59,404 nucleotides of DNA from Burkholderiales bacterium RIFCSPLOWO2_12_FULL_65_40 (GTDB lineage Bacteria > Pseudomonadota > Gammaproteobacteria > Burkholderiales > Burkholderiaceae_C). Made by a program: the position numbers and the translations under genes. Within the stretch, counting starts at the first letter, position 1. Each line of letters starts with the position of its first letter. Where the stretch lies: assembly GCA_001770955.1 (NCBI GenBank), contig MESL01000040.1:1-59404 (forward strand), read 5' to 3'. The notes beneath the pieces were generated by a model, which had not been told where the DNA came from, ran no database searches, and saw only the letters and a list, made by a program, of their open reading frames with translations. Below are positions 10,599-16,018 of this stretch, one piece after another.

Positions 10599-10875
10599 TT
10601 AGCCGCTTAGAAACCCGCTTTATCTAACCCATGCTTTATTCACCGGAATTTCACTTCTCAAGCGTTTATTCGTTGGGTTTTGGGTTTCTCGCCGAGCTTC
10701 GCCTTTGGGCACTGCGCCAGTTTCAAACTTTTTTGCAAGCATTGCGCCGCCTCGGTGGCGCGGTGCTTTTTCGCAGTTTGCGCCCGTCGTCAAGTTGGGG
10801 TTTCCCGTTTTGGCGTCTGGGTCTAACTGTGCAGTCAAGCCGACCTGCCTTCGGCAGGCGGCTTACTTTCGTTCG
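10599..10875 (+). repeat. Gene-less cassette element, copy 1
   Basis: It runs from the TTAGCC after the GTTAGCC core at 10598 to the G of the next core. It aligns along its length with the elements at 12208 and 13880 (shared blocks: ATGCTTTATTCACCGG, CTTCTCAAG, GCTTCGCCTTTGGGCA, GGTCTAACTG). It holds a small hairpin at 10661-10674 and a terminator-like hairpin at 10739-10771. Open frames in it do not keep one frame across copies. Unlike copies 2 and 3 it lacks the 40-45 bp interspersed repeat between its two T-runs. Confidence 0.8.
10739..10771 (+). terminator. Conserved terminator-like hairpin in element copy 1
   Basis: GCATTGCGCC (10739-10748) pairs with GGCGCGGTGC (10757-10766) over 10 positions including two G-U pairs, with an 8-base loop and a TTTTT run. 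The stem covaries with those in copies 2 and 3. Confidence 0.7.
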
Positions 10876-10881
10876 TTAGGT
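10821..10881 (+). other. attC site of element copy 1
   Basis: R'' GTCTAAC (10821-10827) and R' GTTAGGT (10875-10881) flank an imperfect palindrome with core CCTGCCTTCGGCAGG. Length is 61 bp. Confidence 0.85.
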
Positions 10882-10930
10882 CGCTATTCTTCTAAGCATC
10901 ATTTGCAGAAATCAGATAGGAAATAACCTC

Positions 10931-11209
10931 TTGAAAAAAATACTAACCTCAACTCTCCTTCTACTTTTAGGTGCTTGTGCATCGAATAGTGGAGTGATTC
11001 CTACTGGCAACGGCAACCTCATCATCTCGAAGCAAGCAGCAACTGGGTTTCCTGGCACAGGGCAAATAAAAATTGACGCCCTTCAAGAAGCTAGTAGCTA
11101 CTGCCGTTCGCAAAATAAAGAATTGGATTTGATAAAATTGGATGAAAACGAAGGTCCATTCATATTTGGAAAGTATCCCCGAGTGGAGCTTTATTTCAGG
11201 TGCAAGTAA
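10931..11209 (+). CDS. Small putative lipoprotein (cassette 3)
   Basis: 92 residues starting at a TTG codon preceded by AGGAAA; no ATG lies nearby in frame. The N-terminus is a lipoprotein signal, KKILTSTLLLLLGAC, with cleavage before the cysteine at about residue 16. The mature part is short and soluble, with two cysteines (SSYCRSQN and the final FRCK) that could form a disulfide. No family is recognised. Cassette boundaries match exactly: start TTAGGT at 10876 and R'' ACCTAAC at 11228. Confidence 0.72.
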   Translation: MKKILTSTLLLLLGACASNSGVIPTGNGNLIISKQAATGFPGTGQIKIDALQEASSYCRSQNKELDLIKLDENEGPFIFGKYPRVELYFRCK

Positions 11210-11227
11210 TGGCAGAAATCGCAGCTT

Positions 11228-11285
11228 ACCTAACAGTTCGTTCACGGCGGACGGCTGCGCCGCCGCTTAACTTCATTTTTTAGAG
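11228..11285 (+). other. attC site of the cassette 3 lipoprotein
   Basis: R'' ACCTAAC at 11228-11234, palindrome centred on GGCTGCGCC, and a core reading TTTAGAG at 11279-11285. The invariant crossover G of GTTRRRY is replaced by T, so this site may recombine poorly. Confidence 0.75.
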
Positions 11286-11287
11286 CT

Positions 11288-11662
11288 ATGGACGTCCCAA
11301 ACAAGCTAGGCATTCCAGAATATGAATTCCGGTTGGTCTTCGGACGGACGAAGATTGATTACGATCCAGACAAGGAAGAAGTAAATCGCAGGAAGCACGG
11401 TTACTCGCTTGAAAGCGCAGTCCACTTGCTTGAACGCATGCTCTTGCCAGTTGGTACACCGGCACCCTATGCCGTTAGCGCACCTTTTATGGAAAATCAT
11501 GAGGTGAGGCATATGCACATGAGTGTGGACGACAGCGGTCACGTTGTTCTTATGGTCACGACAATGCGCACTGAAGAAACTGTCCGGGTTATATCGTTTC
11601 GGAGAGCACATGAAGACGAACGAGGCGAGTTCCAGACACTAACCGGTTACGTCGAGCCGTGA
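11288..11662 (+). CDS. BrnT-like (DUF497) protein (cassette 4)
   Basis: 124 residues. The pattern IDYDPDKEEVNRRKHGYSLE, then a central VDDSGHVVLMV strand and VRVISFRRAHEDE near the end, matches the BrnT ribonuclease toxin fold (Asp-Pro-x-Lys start, RVIS-R-A end). It is longer than typical BrnT (about 90 residues) because of an N-terminal extension and an insert. No BrnA antitoxin follows in the cassette, which ends 2 bp after the stop. It may therefore be an orphan, a diverged non-toxic member, or paired with an antitoxin elsewhere. The ATG at 11288 is 8 bases from the cassette start, so its translation signal is partly in the neighbouring attC. Confidence 0.68.
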   Translation: MDVPNKLGIPEYEFRLVFGRTKIDYDPDKEEVNRRKHGYSLESAVHLLERMLLPVGTPAPYAVSAPFMENHEVRHMHMSVDDSGHVVLMVTTMRTEETVRVISFRRAHEDERGEFQTLTGYVEP

Positions 11663-11663
11663 G

Positions 11664-11744
11664 CTCTAACAAGCGCATCGAGTCGGACTCACTACGTCGG
11701 CGCCTCGCGCCGCCTCCGCTCGCCGCTCACGCGCAGCGTTGGGC
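11664..11744 (+). other. attC site of cassette 4
   Basis: R'' CTCTAAC (11664-11670) matches the cassette start TTAGAG; R' GTTGGGC at 11738-11744. Length is 81 bp with a GC-rich imperfect palindrome. Confidence 0.82.
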
Positions 11745-11835
11745 GGCAATAGGTTGAACTCGCACGCATTCGAAGGCCACCTAAAACCACGCGCTCACGT
11801 GCAACTCCTCTAGACTCGGTCACCACACTCATCAC

Positions 11836-12132
11836 ATGAAAACGTCACTACTTACTGCCTGCGCCATCGTCCTCATTTCCGGTTGCGCAACAGCGCTTGA
11901 GCCAAGTGCCGAGAAGCTCCGCACGGTTACCGCAGAGCAAAAGACAAATTGCGAGTCGCTAGGCCTTATCACCACCGATCAGCAACTAGGTCCGTACAAG
12001 GCATCAAATTCGATGAACAAGGCGCTTAACGAAGCCGCGCGCCGCGGAGCAAATGCCATTTATTTGGTCTCGCAAGGGCGTAGCGGCATCGACGGCGCTT
12101 CCGTCACCGTTGAAGCGCTCCGTTGCAAGTAG
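11836..12132 (+). CDS. DUF4156-like lipoprotein (cassette 5)
   Basis: 98 residues. The signal KTSLLTACAIVLISGC has a lipobox (ISGC) with the lipidated cysteine at residue 17. The mature domain has CESLGLITTDQQLGPYKAS, then ARRGANAIYLVSQG and VTVEALRC. This resembles DUF4156/RcsF-like small lipoproteins, where the two cysteines flank an alpha-beta fold. It probably sits in the outer membrane or periplasm; function unknown. About 90 bp separate the cassette start from the ATG, enough for its own promoter. Cassette start TTGGGC and R'' GCCCAAC agree. Confidence 0.75.
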   Translation: MKTSLLTACAIVLISGCATALEPSAEKLRTVTAEQKTNCESLGLITTDQQLGPYKASNSMNKALNEAARRGANAIYLVSQGRSGIDGASVTVEALRCK

Positions 12133-12141
12133 CACGTTGCC

Positions 12142-12213
12142 GCCCAACCCTTCCATCGAGAGGATGTCACAAGGGCTACGCCCTTGCGCCGCCTCTCATG
12201 TCAAACGTTAGTT
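12142..12213 (+). other. attC site of cassette 5
   Basis: R'' GCCCAAC at 12142-12148 and R' GTTAGTT at 12207-12213 enclose a palindrome around AAGGGCTACGCCCTT. Length is 72 bp. Confidence 0.82.
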
Positions 12214-12527
12214 TGCGCAAAATCAGAATTATTTAATCCCATGCTTTATTCACCGGCATTCACCTTCTCAAGCGGTTATCCGCTGGGTTTTTGCCGTGTG
12301 CCGGGCTTCGCCTTTGGGCAGTGCGCCATTTTCAAGTGTTTTTTGCCTCTAGCCCTTGTGCAGAAAGCGCCACCAGCTATCATTTTTCAAGCAGTGCGTC
12401 GCTTCCGTGGCGCACTGCTTTTTCGCGGTTTGCGCTCGTCGTCAACTTGGGCTTTCCCATTTTGGCTTCTGGGTCTAACTGTGCAGTCAAGCCGACCCGC
12501 CTTCGGCGGGCGGCTTACTTTGGTTCG
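12208..12527 (+). repeat. Gene-less cassette element, copy 2
   Basis: It is closely similar to copy 1 outside an insertion of about 43 bp. The insertion (12347-12387, CTCTAGCCCTTGTG to CAGCTATCATTTTT) is an interspersed-repeat unit in reverse orientation, placed between T-runs. Hairpins lie at 12271-12284 (AGCGG/CCGCT) and 12391-12423. An open frame covers the element but its reading frame shifts relative to copy 1, and differences between copies are mostly amino-acid changing. Confidence 0.82.
12391..12423 (+). terminator. Conserved terminator-like hairpin in element copy 2
   Basis: GCAGTGCGTC (12391-12400) pairs with GGCGCACTGC (12409-12418), 8-base loop, then TTTTT. Relative to copy 1 the fourth pair changes from U-G to G-C and the fifth from U-G to U-A. 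Confidence 0.72.
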
Positions 12528-12533
12528 TTGGGC
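12473..12533 (+). other. attC site of element copy 2
   Basis: R'' GTCTAAC at 12473-12479 and R' GTTGGGC at 12527-12533, with the core CCCGCCTTCGGCGGG. It differs from the copy 1 site at only a few positions. Confidence 0.85.
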
Positions 12534-12548
12534 GTACGGAGAAAAACT

Positions 12549-12998
12549 ATGAACTCGAACGCGGTAACTTTGAAGCTCCTGCACGTCGCTGTCTTCATGG
12601 CGGTCATGTACGTTGCCATTCAAGTTGGCGTGGCGTGGGGAATCGAAAAGAAGAGTTGGCTACTAGTGTCTTGGGAACTGGTTGCCGGAGGCTCACTCGG
12701 CGCGCTTGCGGGCCTCTCCTTCTTCATCCTCTTTGGGGCTATCGGTTGGGTGTGCGGCACGCTCTATGGAGCAGTCGGGCTCTTTTGGCTAATGGTGGGT
12801 GGTGGCTTGGGCGGCCTTGGCTTGGGCACGCTGGCCAACATCGCTCGGAATCCAGAAAGGTACAACTTTCACTGGCCCATCCTTCTCGGGGTTTTAGTCG
12901 TCGGCTTCTTCGCGGCAAGAACTCTGTCCGCGATGGCGGTTCGTTTTGCGCAACGAAGGATTGCACCGACGTCAATTCCGCCAGAGCGGCTTTCATAA
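12549..12998 (+). CDS. Small integral membrane protein (cassette 7)
   Basis: 149 residues with about four membrane segments: VAVFMAVMYVAIQVGVAWG (11-31), LGALAGLSFFILFGAIGWVC (50-70), YGAVGLFWLMVGGGLGGLGLG (73-93) and ILLGVLVVGFFAARTLS (111-128). The C-terminus is basic and probably cytoplasmic. No family is recognised. The ATG at 12549 is preceded by GGAG and follows the cassette start by 21 bases; longer in-frame readings run back through the attC and element copy 2 and are not credible. Cassette start TTGGGC and R'' GCCCAAC agree. Confidence 0.72.
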   Translation: MNSNAVTLKLLHVAVFMAVMYVAIQVGVAWGIEKKSWLLVSWELVAGGSLGALAGLSFFILFGAIGWVCGTLYGAVGLFWLMVGGGLGGLGLGTLANIARNPERYNFHWPILLGVLVVGFFAARTLSAMAVRFAQRRIAPTSIPPERLS

Positions 12999-13002
12999 AC
13001 AT

Positions 13003-13060
13003 GCCCAACCCGTCGTTCCAGCCGACCGCCTTCGGCGGCGGCTGAACTCATTCGTTCGAC
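13003..13060 (+). other. attC site of cassette 7
   Basis: R'' GCCCAAC (13003-13009) and a core GTTCGAC (13054-13060) enclose CCGCCTTCGGCGG. The C in the core departs from the RRR consensus but is matched by the next cassette's R''. Confidence 0.83.
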
Positions 13061-13094
13061 CTCACAACATCAGATCATTTTTCGGGGAATATGA

Positions 13095-13823
13095 ATGGAA
13101 TGTCCAAAGTGCGGATACGTCCGACTACCGCAGGATGAAGCGCCAGATTACGAGTGCCCCAAGTGTGGGATCGTCTATGCGAAGTTCGCATCTCGACTTC
13201 AGGAACCAAAGCCAGCCGTCATCAAAACGGACGCTCGGCCCTCCAGACCATCCGCGAAAAGCGATGGGGCTGGAGTGTTCATCCGTCAGAAGCAGATCTT
13301 CATTGCAATTGCAATCGGCTGCTTTCTTGCCGGCTATTTCGTTGGCCGGGAGCACCTCAAGTACGAGATGCGTTCTGCGCTAGAGAACGCCGCAGCTGGC
13401 ATCAAGAGTGCTCTCAGCGGAGCTGCCGACAAGCCGACTGAGCAACCAAGGAAGCCGAAAGTCACCAAGTCTTTCCCAGTGAAAGCAACGCTACTTCGGA
13501 AAGGCGTTAGATCTCTGGACTACGGGAGAAGCGAAATCACGTTTGCCGCTAACTTCTCCAACGCTACTGGAAAGGACATTCGTGCATTCGACGGTGTTCT
13601 CACATTTACCGACCTCCTCGGGAACGAAATCCTGAACGCTGGTCTCGCCGTAAATGATTCGCTTGCCGCCGGAGGATCTCTCGAATGGGAAGGTAAGTTG
13701 GACTACAACCAGTTCATCTCGTCGCACGAGCGACTACGCAATGCTGAAACGGAAAACACAAAAGTGACCTTTACGCTCAAGAAGATCCTCTTCGCCGACG
13801 GCACAGTTCAGGACTTCCAGTAG
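13095..13823 (+). CDS. Zinc-ribbon membrane-anchored protein (cassette 8)
   Basis: 242 residues. It begins with a zinc ribbon, [10 protein letters not shown]...[10 protein letters not shown] (two CxxC pairs, residues 3-26). A proline- and lysine-rich linker and one membrane segment follow ([17 protein letters not shown], about 68-85). The C-terminal half (about 130-242) looks like a beta-sandwich with [20 protein letters not shown] and [17 protein letters not shown]. That layout resembles FxLYD-type extracytoplasmic domains joined to a zinc ribbon. Function unknown. Cassette ends agree exactly (TTCGAC at the start, GTCGAAC at the end). Confidence 0.75.
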   Translation: MECPKCGYVRLPQDEAPDYECPKCGIVYAKFASRLQEPKPAVIKTDARPSRPSAKSDGAGVFIRQKQIFIAIAIGCFLAGYFVGREHLKYEMRSALENAAAGIKSALSGAADKPTEQPRKPKVTKSFPVKATLLRKGVRSLDYGRSEITFAANFSNATGKDIRAFDGVLTFTDLLGNEILNAGLAVNDSLAAGGSLEWEGKLDYNQFISSHERLRNAETENTKVTFTLKKILFADGTVQDFQ

Positions 13824-13827
13824 TAAG

Positions 13828-13885
13828 GTCGAACCTAGCATTCCAGCGGACCGCCTACGGCGGCCGCTGAACTCAATCGTTAGTC
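13828..13885 (+). other. attC site of cassette 8
   Basis: R'' GTCGAAC (13828-13834) and R' GTTAGTC (13879-13885) flank CGGACCGCCTACGGCGGCCG. Length is 58 bp. Confidence 0.83.
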
Positions 13886-14197
13886 CCTTCATATTCCGCT
13901 TGATGCAGGCCCGCATTTATTCCACCGATTCGCCTTTCTCAAAGGTTTTTCCTTTGGGGTTTTGGCGCTCTGCCGGGCTTCGCCTGCATTCACCGCGCAG
14001 GTTTCGAGCCTTTTTGACCTCTAGCGCTTGTACAGCAAGCGCTTCCAGCTATCATTTTTGCAGCGTTGCGCCGCTCCCGTGGCGCGGCGCTTTTTCCTGG
14101 GCCGCGCCCGTCTTCAAGTCAGGGCGCCCCCTTTTGGCCTTCGGGTCTAACTGTTCGTCGCAGCCGACCACCTACGGCGGCGGCTGAACTCAGGGCG
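13880..14197 (+). repeat. Gene-less cassette element, copy 3
   Basis: This is the most diverged of the three copies, but it aligns end to end, including GGGCTTCGCCT, the reverse-oriented interspersed repeat (14018-14058, CCTCTAGCGCTTG to CAGCTATCATTTTT), the terminator-like hairpin and GGGTCTAACTGT. Its small hairpin is AAAGG/CCTTT (13941-13955). No reading frame is shared with copies 1 and 2 over the whole length. Confidence 0.78.
14063..14095 (+). terminator. Conserved terminator-like hairpin in element copy 3
   Basis: GCGTTGCGCC (14063-14072) pairs with GGCGCGGCGC (14081-14090), 8-base loop, then TTTTT. The third pair is G-C where copies 1 and 2 have A-U. Confidence 0.72.
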
Positions 14198-14203
14198 TTA
14201 GGT
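14145..14203 (+). other. attC site of element copy 3
   Basis: R'' GTCTAAC (14145-14151) and R' GTTAGGT (14197-14203), 59 bp, core CCACCTACGGCGGCGG. Confidence 0.82.
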
Positions 14204-14209
14204 GTCGTT

Positions 14210-14644
14210 ATGAGAAACCTCTTGCTCTCGGTGCTTTTGCTCTTCAACGTTAGTTTGGCCCACGCACAGAACAACGTCGCTCTGCTCCTCTTTGGCGGTG
14301 AGGGGCACAAGACTTTTCTTGGTTGCCTCAACTGCGGCAAGTACAACTCAGGATCAATCTGCAACAAGTACGGCGATCAGGGCTCGAAGTACAACAGCGA
14401 CAGCATCTGGAATAAGTACGGCAACTACGGCTCCAAATACAGCAACCAGTCACCTTGGAACAAGTACGCCTCTGAGCCGCCAGCAATTGTTGACAAGGAA
14501 GGCAACTTCTACGGGTACCTGACCGCGAATTCGTATAACCAAAAGCGCACAAGAATCAAGCTGTACGTGCAACTAACGGATCTTTGGGAGGAGATCACAG
14601 ATGATCCTGAACCGGTCGCAGACAGACTCTGTGGAAGAGAATGA
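14210..14644 (+). CDS. Secreted KYG-repeat protein (cassette 10)
   Basis: 144 residues with a clear Sec signal, MRNLLLSVLLLFNVSLAHAQ. After LLLFGGEGHKTFLGCLNCGK comes a short tandem repeat of about 14 residues: SICNKYGDQGSKYN, SIWNKYGNYGSKYS, SPWNKYA. A conserved tail starts IVDKEGNFYGYLT. I recall the same repeat block with a cysteine pair in uncharacterised secreted proteins of other bacteria, but know no function. The paired cysteines and Asn/Lys/Tyr repeats suggest a ligand-binding or surface role, which is inference. The ATG at 14210 is chosen because it alone gives the signal peptide. Confidence 0.75.
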   Translation: MRNLLLSVLLLFNVSLAHAQNNVALLLFGGEGHKTFLGCLNCGKYNSGSICNKYGDQGSKYNSDSIWNKYGNYGSKYSNQSPWNKYASEPPAIVDKEGNFYGYLTANSYNQKRTRIKLYVQLTDLWEEITDDPEPVADRLCGRE

Positions 14645-14668
14645 ATTAAACGCCTTGAGCCGAACAAC

Positions 14669-14725
14669 GCCCAACCACTCATTCCAGCGGACGCCTTCGG
14701 CGTCCGCTGAACTCAAACGTTAGGC
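14669..14725 (+). other. attC site of cassette 10
   Basis: R'' GCCCAAC (14669-14675) and R' GTTAGGC (14719-14725) flank CGGACGCCTTCGGCGTCCG. R'' is not complementary to the cassette start TTAGGT, so one end may have been exchanged or mutated. Confidence 0.8.
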
Positions 14726-14736
14726 CACTCATCGAA

Positions 14737-15306
14737 ATGCCGATCACCCCAACGGTCGAGTACTTCGCCAATCCCGCTGTTGTGCTGCGGCGTATTGAAG
14801 TGCTAACCAGGCCCTCGCCGATTCCATCGACGCGGGGCATTTACGCTTGGTACTTCAATGGTCTTAAAGAATTCGAACTGTGTGACTGTCCGCGCCTGGA
14901 AAGCGGCGCTGCGCTTCTGTACGTTGGGATATCGCCGTTCAGGTTCCAGAGTCACAATACCCTGCGAAAACGGATCCGAACCCATCTCGCTGGCAATGCA
15001 TCCAGTTCCACACTGCGACTCACACTTGGGTGTCTGCTCTCAGCAAGGCTTGACCTGCGGCTACAAGAGACTGGCCGTACACGCCGCTTGACGTTCGGCG
15101 AAGGCGAACATCGCTTAAACCAATGGCTCAGTCAGAATGCGTTCGTCGCGTGGCAACCTGTGGCGGAACCATGGTTGGTAGAGGGTGAGTTCATCGGCCA
15201 CTTCACACCTCCGCTAAACCTTCAGCACAACTCGGCCAACCCGTTCTATCAGGTAGTCGCCGGTGCGCGTGCTAAAGCTCGAGAGGACGTCCGAAGTGGC
15301 AAGTAG
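14737..15306 (+). CDS. GIY-YIG nuclease-like protein (cassette 11)
   Basis: 189 residues. The GIY-YIG core is visible as GIYAWYF (residues 34-40) and LLYVGIS (61-67), with the catalytic-type arginine in LRKRIRTHL and the glutamate in FGEGEHRLNQWLSQNAFVAW. The ending PPLNLQHNSANPF is typical of a stand-alone family of uncharacterised GIY-YIG proteins. The catalytic glutamate/asparagine pattern looks intact, so nuclease activity is possible, though the substrate is unknown. It is the last cassette; the start TTAGGC and R'' GCCTAAC agree, but its attC is truncated, so it is probably fixed in place. Confidence 0.8.
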   Translation: MPITPTVEYFANPAVVLRRIEVLTRPSPIPSTRGIYAWYFNGLKEFELCDCPRLESGAALLYVGISPFRFQSHNTLRKRIRTHLAGNASSSTLRLTLGCLLSARLDLRLQETGRTRRLTFGEGEHRLNQWLSQNAFVAWQPVAEPWLVEGEFIGHFTPPLNLQHNSANPFYQVVAGARAKAREDVRSGK

Positions 15307-15315
15307 CGCAGAGTG

Positions 15316-15335
15316 GCCTAACTCCAACGTTAACC
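15316..15335 (+). other. Truncated attC at the array end
   Basis: GCCTAAC (15316-15322) is followed after only six bases by GTTAACC (15329-15335). The central palindrome of about 40 bp is missing, so the site is very likely inactive and marks the array end. Confidence 0.7.
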
Positions 15336-15374
15336 GCCGAGGTTTGCCGTGCTGACTTAGTGGTTATTTCTGGC

Positions 15375-15419
15375 TCTAGCGCTTATTCTGCATGCGCAAG
15401 AAGCTATTCTTTTCGTAGC
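15375..15419 (-). repeat. Interspersed repeat unit at the array end
   Basis: TCTAGCGCTTATTC, a spacer, GCGCAAGAAGCTATT. It is the same family as the units inside element copies 2 and 3, in the same orientation. Nothing else is seen between the last attC and the FKBP gene at 15522. Confidence 0.6.
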
Positions 15420-15521
15420 ACCTGCTTCTTCTGTCGTTTTAGCGCCCCAGCGGCACAACCCCACCCCTCGCCTCAAACAGCCCTACCATCGGGCCTTTGT
15501 TTTCCTCTGGAGCTTCCCTTC

Positions 15522-15923
15522 ATGCGCGTTCTTTTCGCCCTACTCACGTCACTGGCCATTGCCCCCGCCGCCACGGCGCAGTTCGCAGGCGTCACCAGCC
15601 CCAGCGGCCTGGTTTTCCTGTCGCTCAAGGAAGGCGTGGGCGCCTCCCCGGCCGTCACCGATACCGTGAAAGTGCATTACCGTGGCACCTTCGCCGATGG
15701 CAAGGAGTTCGACAGCTCCTACAAGCGCGGCGAGCCCACCGAGTTCCCGCTCAACCGCGTCATCCCCTGCTGGACCGAGGGCGTGCAGCGCATGAAGCCC
15801 GGCGGCAAGGCCAAGCTGACCTGCCCGCCTTCCATCGCCTACGGCGAACGCGGCGCCGGCGGCGTGATTCCGCCCAACGCGACCCTCACGTTCGAGATCG
15901 AACTGGTGTCCGTACGCCGCTGA
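15522..15923 (+). CDS. FKBP-type peptidyl-prolyl isomerase, exported
   Basis: 133 residues: a Sec signal (FALLTSLAIAPAATAQ) followed by one FKBP domain. Signature segments are VKVHYRGTFADGKEFDSSYKRG, FPLNRVIPCWTEGVQRMKPGGKAKL, and the closing IPPNATLTFEIELVSV. It probably assists folding of periplasmic proteins by proline isomerisation. The ATG at 15522 gives the signal peptide; the longer frame upstream passes through the intergenic repeat. It is the first gene of host composition after the integron. Confidence 0.93.
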   Translation: MRVLFALLTSLAIAPAATAQFAGVTSPSGLVFLSLKEGVGASPAVTDTVKVHYRGTFADGKEFDSSYKRGEPTEFPLNRVIPCWTEGVQRMKPGGKAKLTCPPSIAYGERGAGGVIPPNATLTFEIELVSVRR

Positions 15924-16018
15924 GCGGCGCTCCCCGCTGCGGCTGTACGGGCGTACACTCCCGCGCATAGGCCACGGCCCCACTGCACACAGGGTGCAGT
16001 TGCCGCAGCCCTTTGCCC

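Larger units (their letters stand above)
9950..15335 (+). mobile_element. Integron cassette array of about eleven cassettes
   Basis: Repeated attC sites with RYYYAAC and GTTRRRY ends divide this stretch. For six cassettes (starting 10876, 11280, 11739, 12528, 13055, 14720) the six bases at the cassette start are the exact complement of the outer bases of the R'' box at the cassette end, as expected for intact integrated cassettes. Gene content is mostly of unknown function and lower in GC than the flanks. Three cassettes are related elements without a convincing gene. The array ends at a shortened attC and an intergenic repeat before an FKBP gene. Confidence 0.92.

Noticed and set aside
10631..10879. 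Open frame of 82 codons over gene-less element copy 1, with a similar one over copy 2
   Set aside because: The middle part is in a different frame in the two copies, copy 3 breaks it, base changes are mostly amino-acid changing, and the frame runs through the attC site.
12291..12548. In-frame extension of the cassette 7 membrane protein into element copy 2
   Set aside because: It crosses the attC and a terminator-like hairpin; the ATG at 12549 has a good ribosome site and starts a sensible membrane protein.
12946..13383. Reading frame ending in attC translation such as PTAFGGG or similar
   Set aside because: These peptides are translations of the attC palindrome, a common false gene in integrons.
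8803..15335. Prophage or transposon as the origin of the accessory region
   Set aside because: There are no phage structural genes, transposase or terminal repeats; the integrase type, attI and attC sites explain the region.
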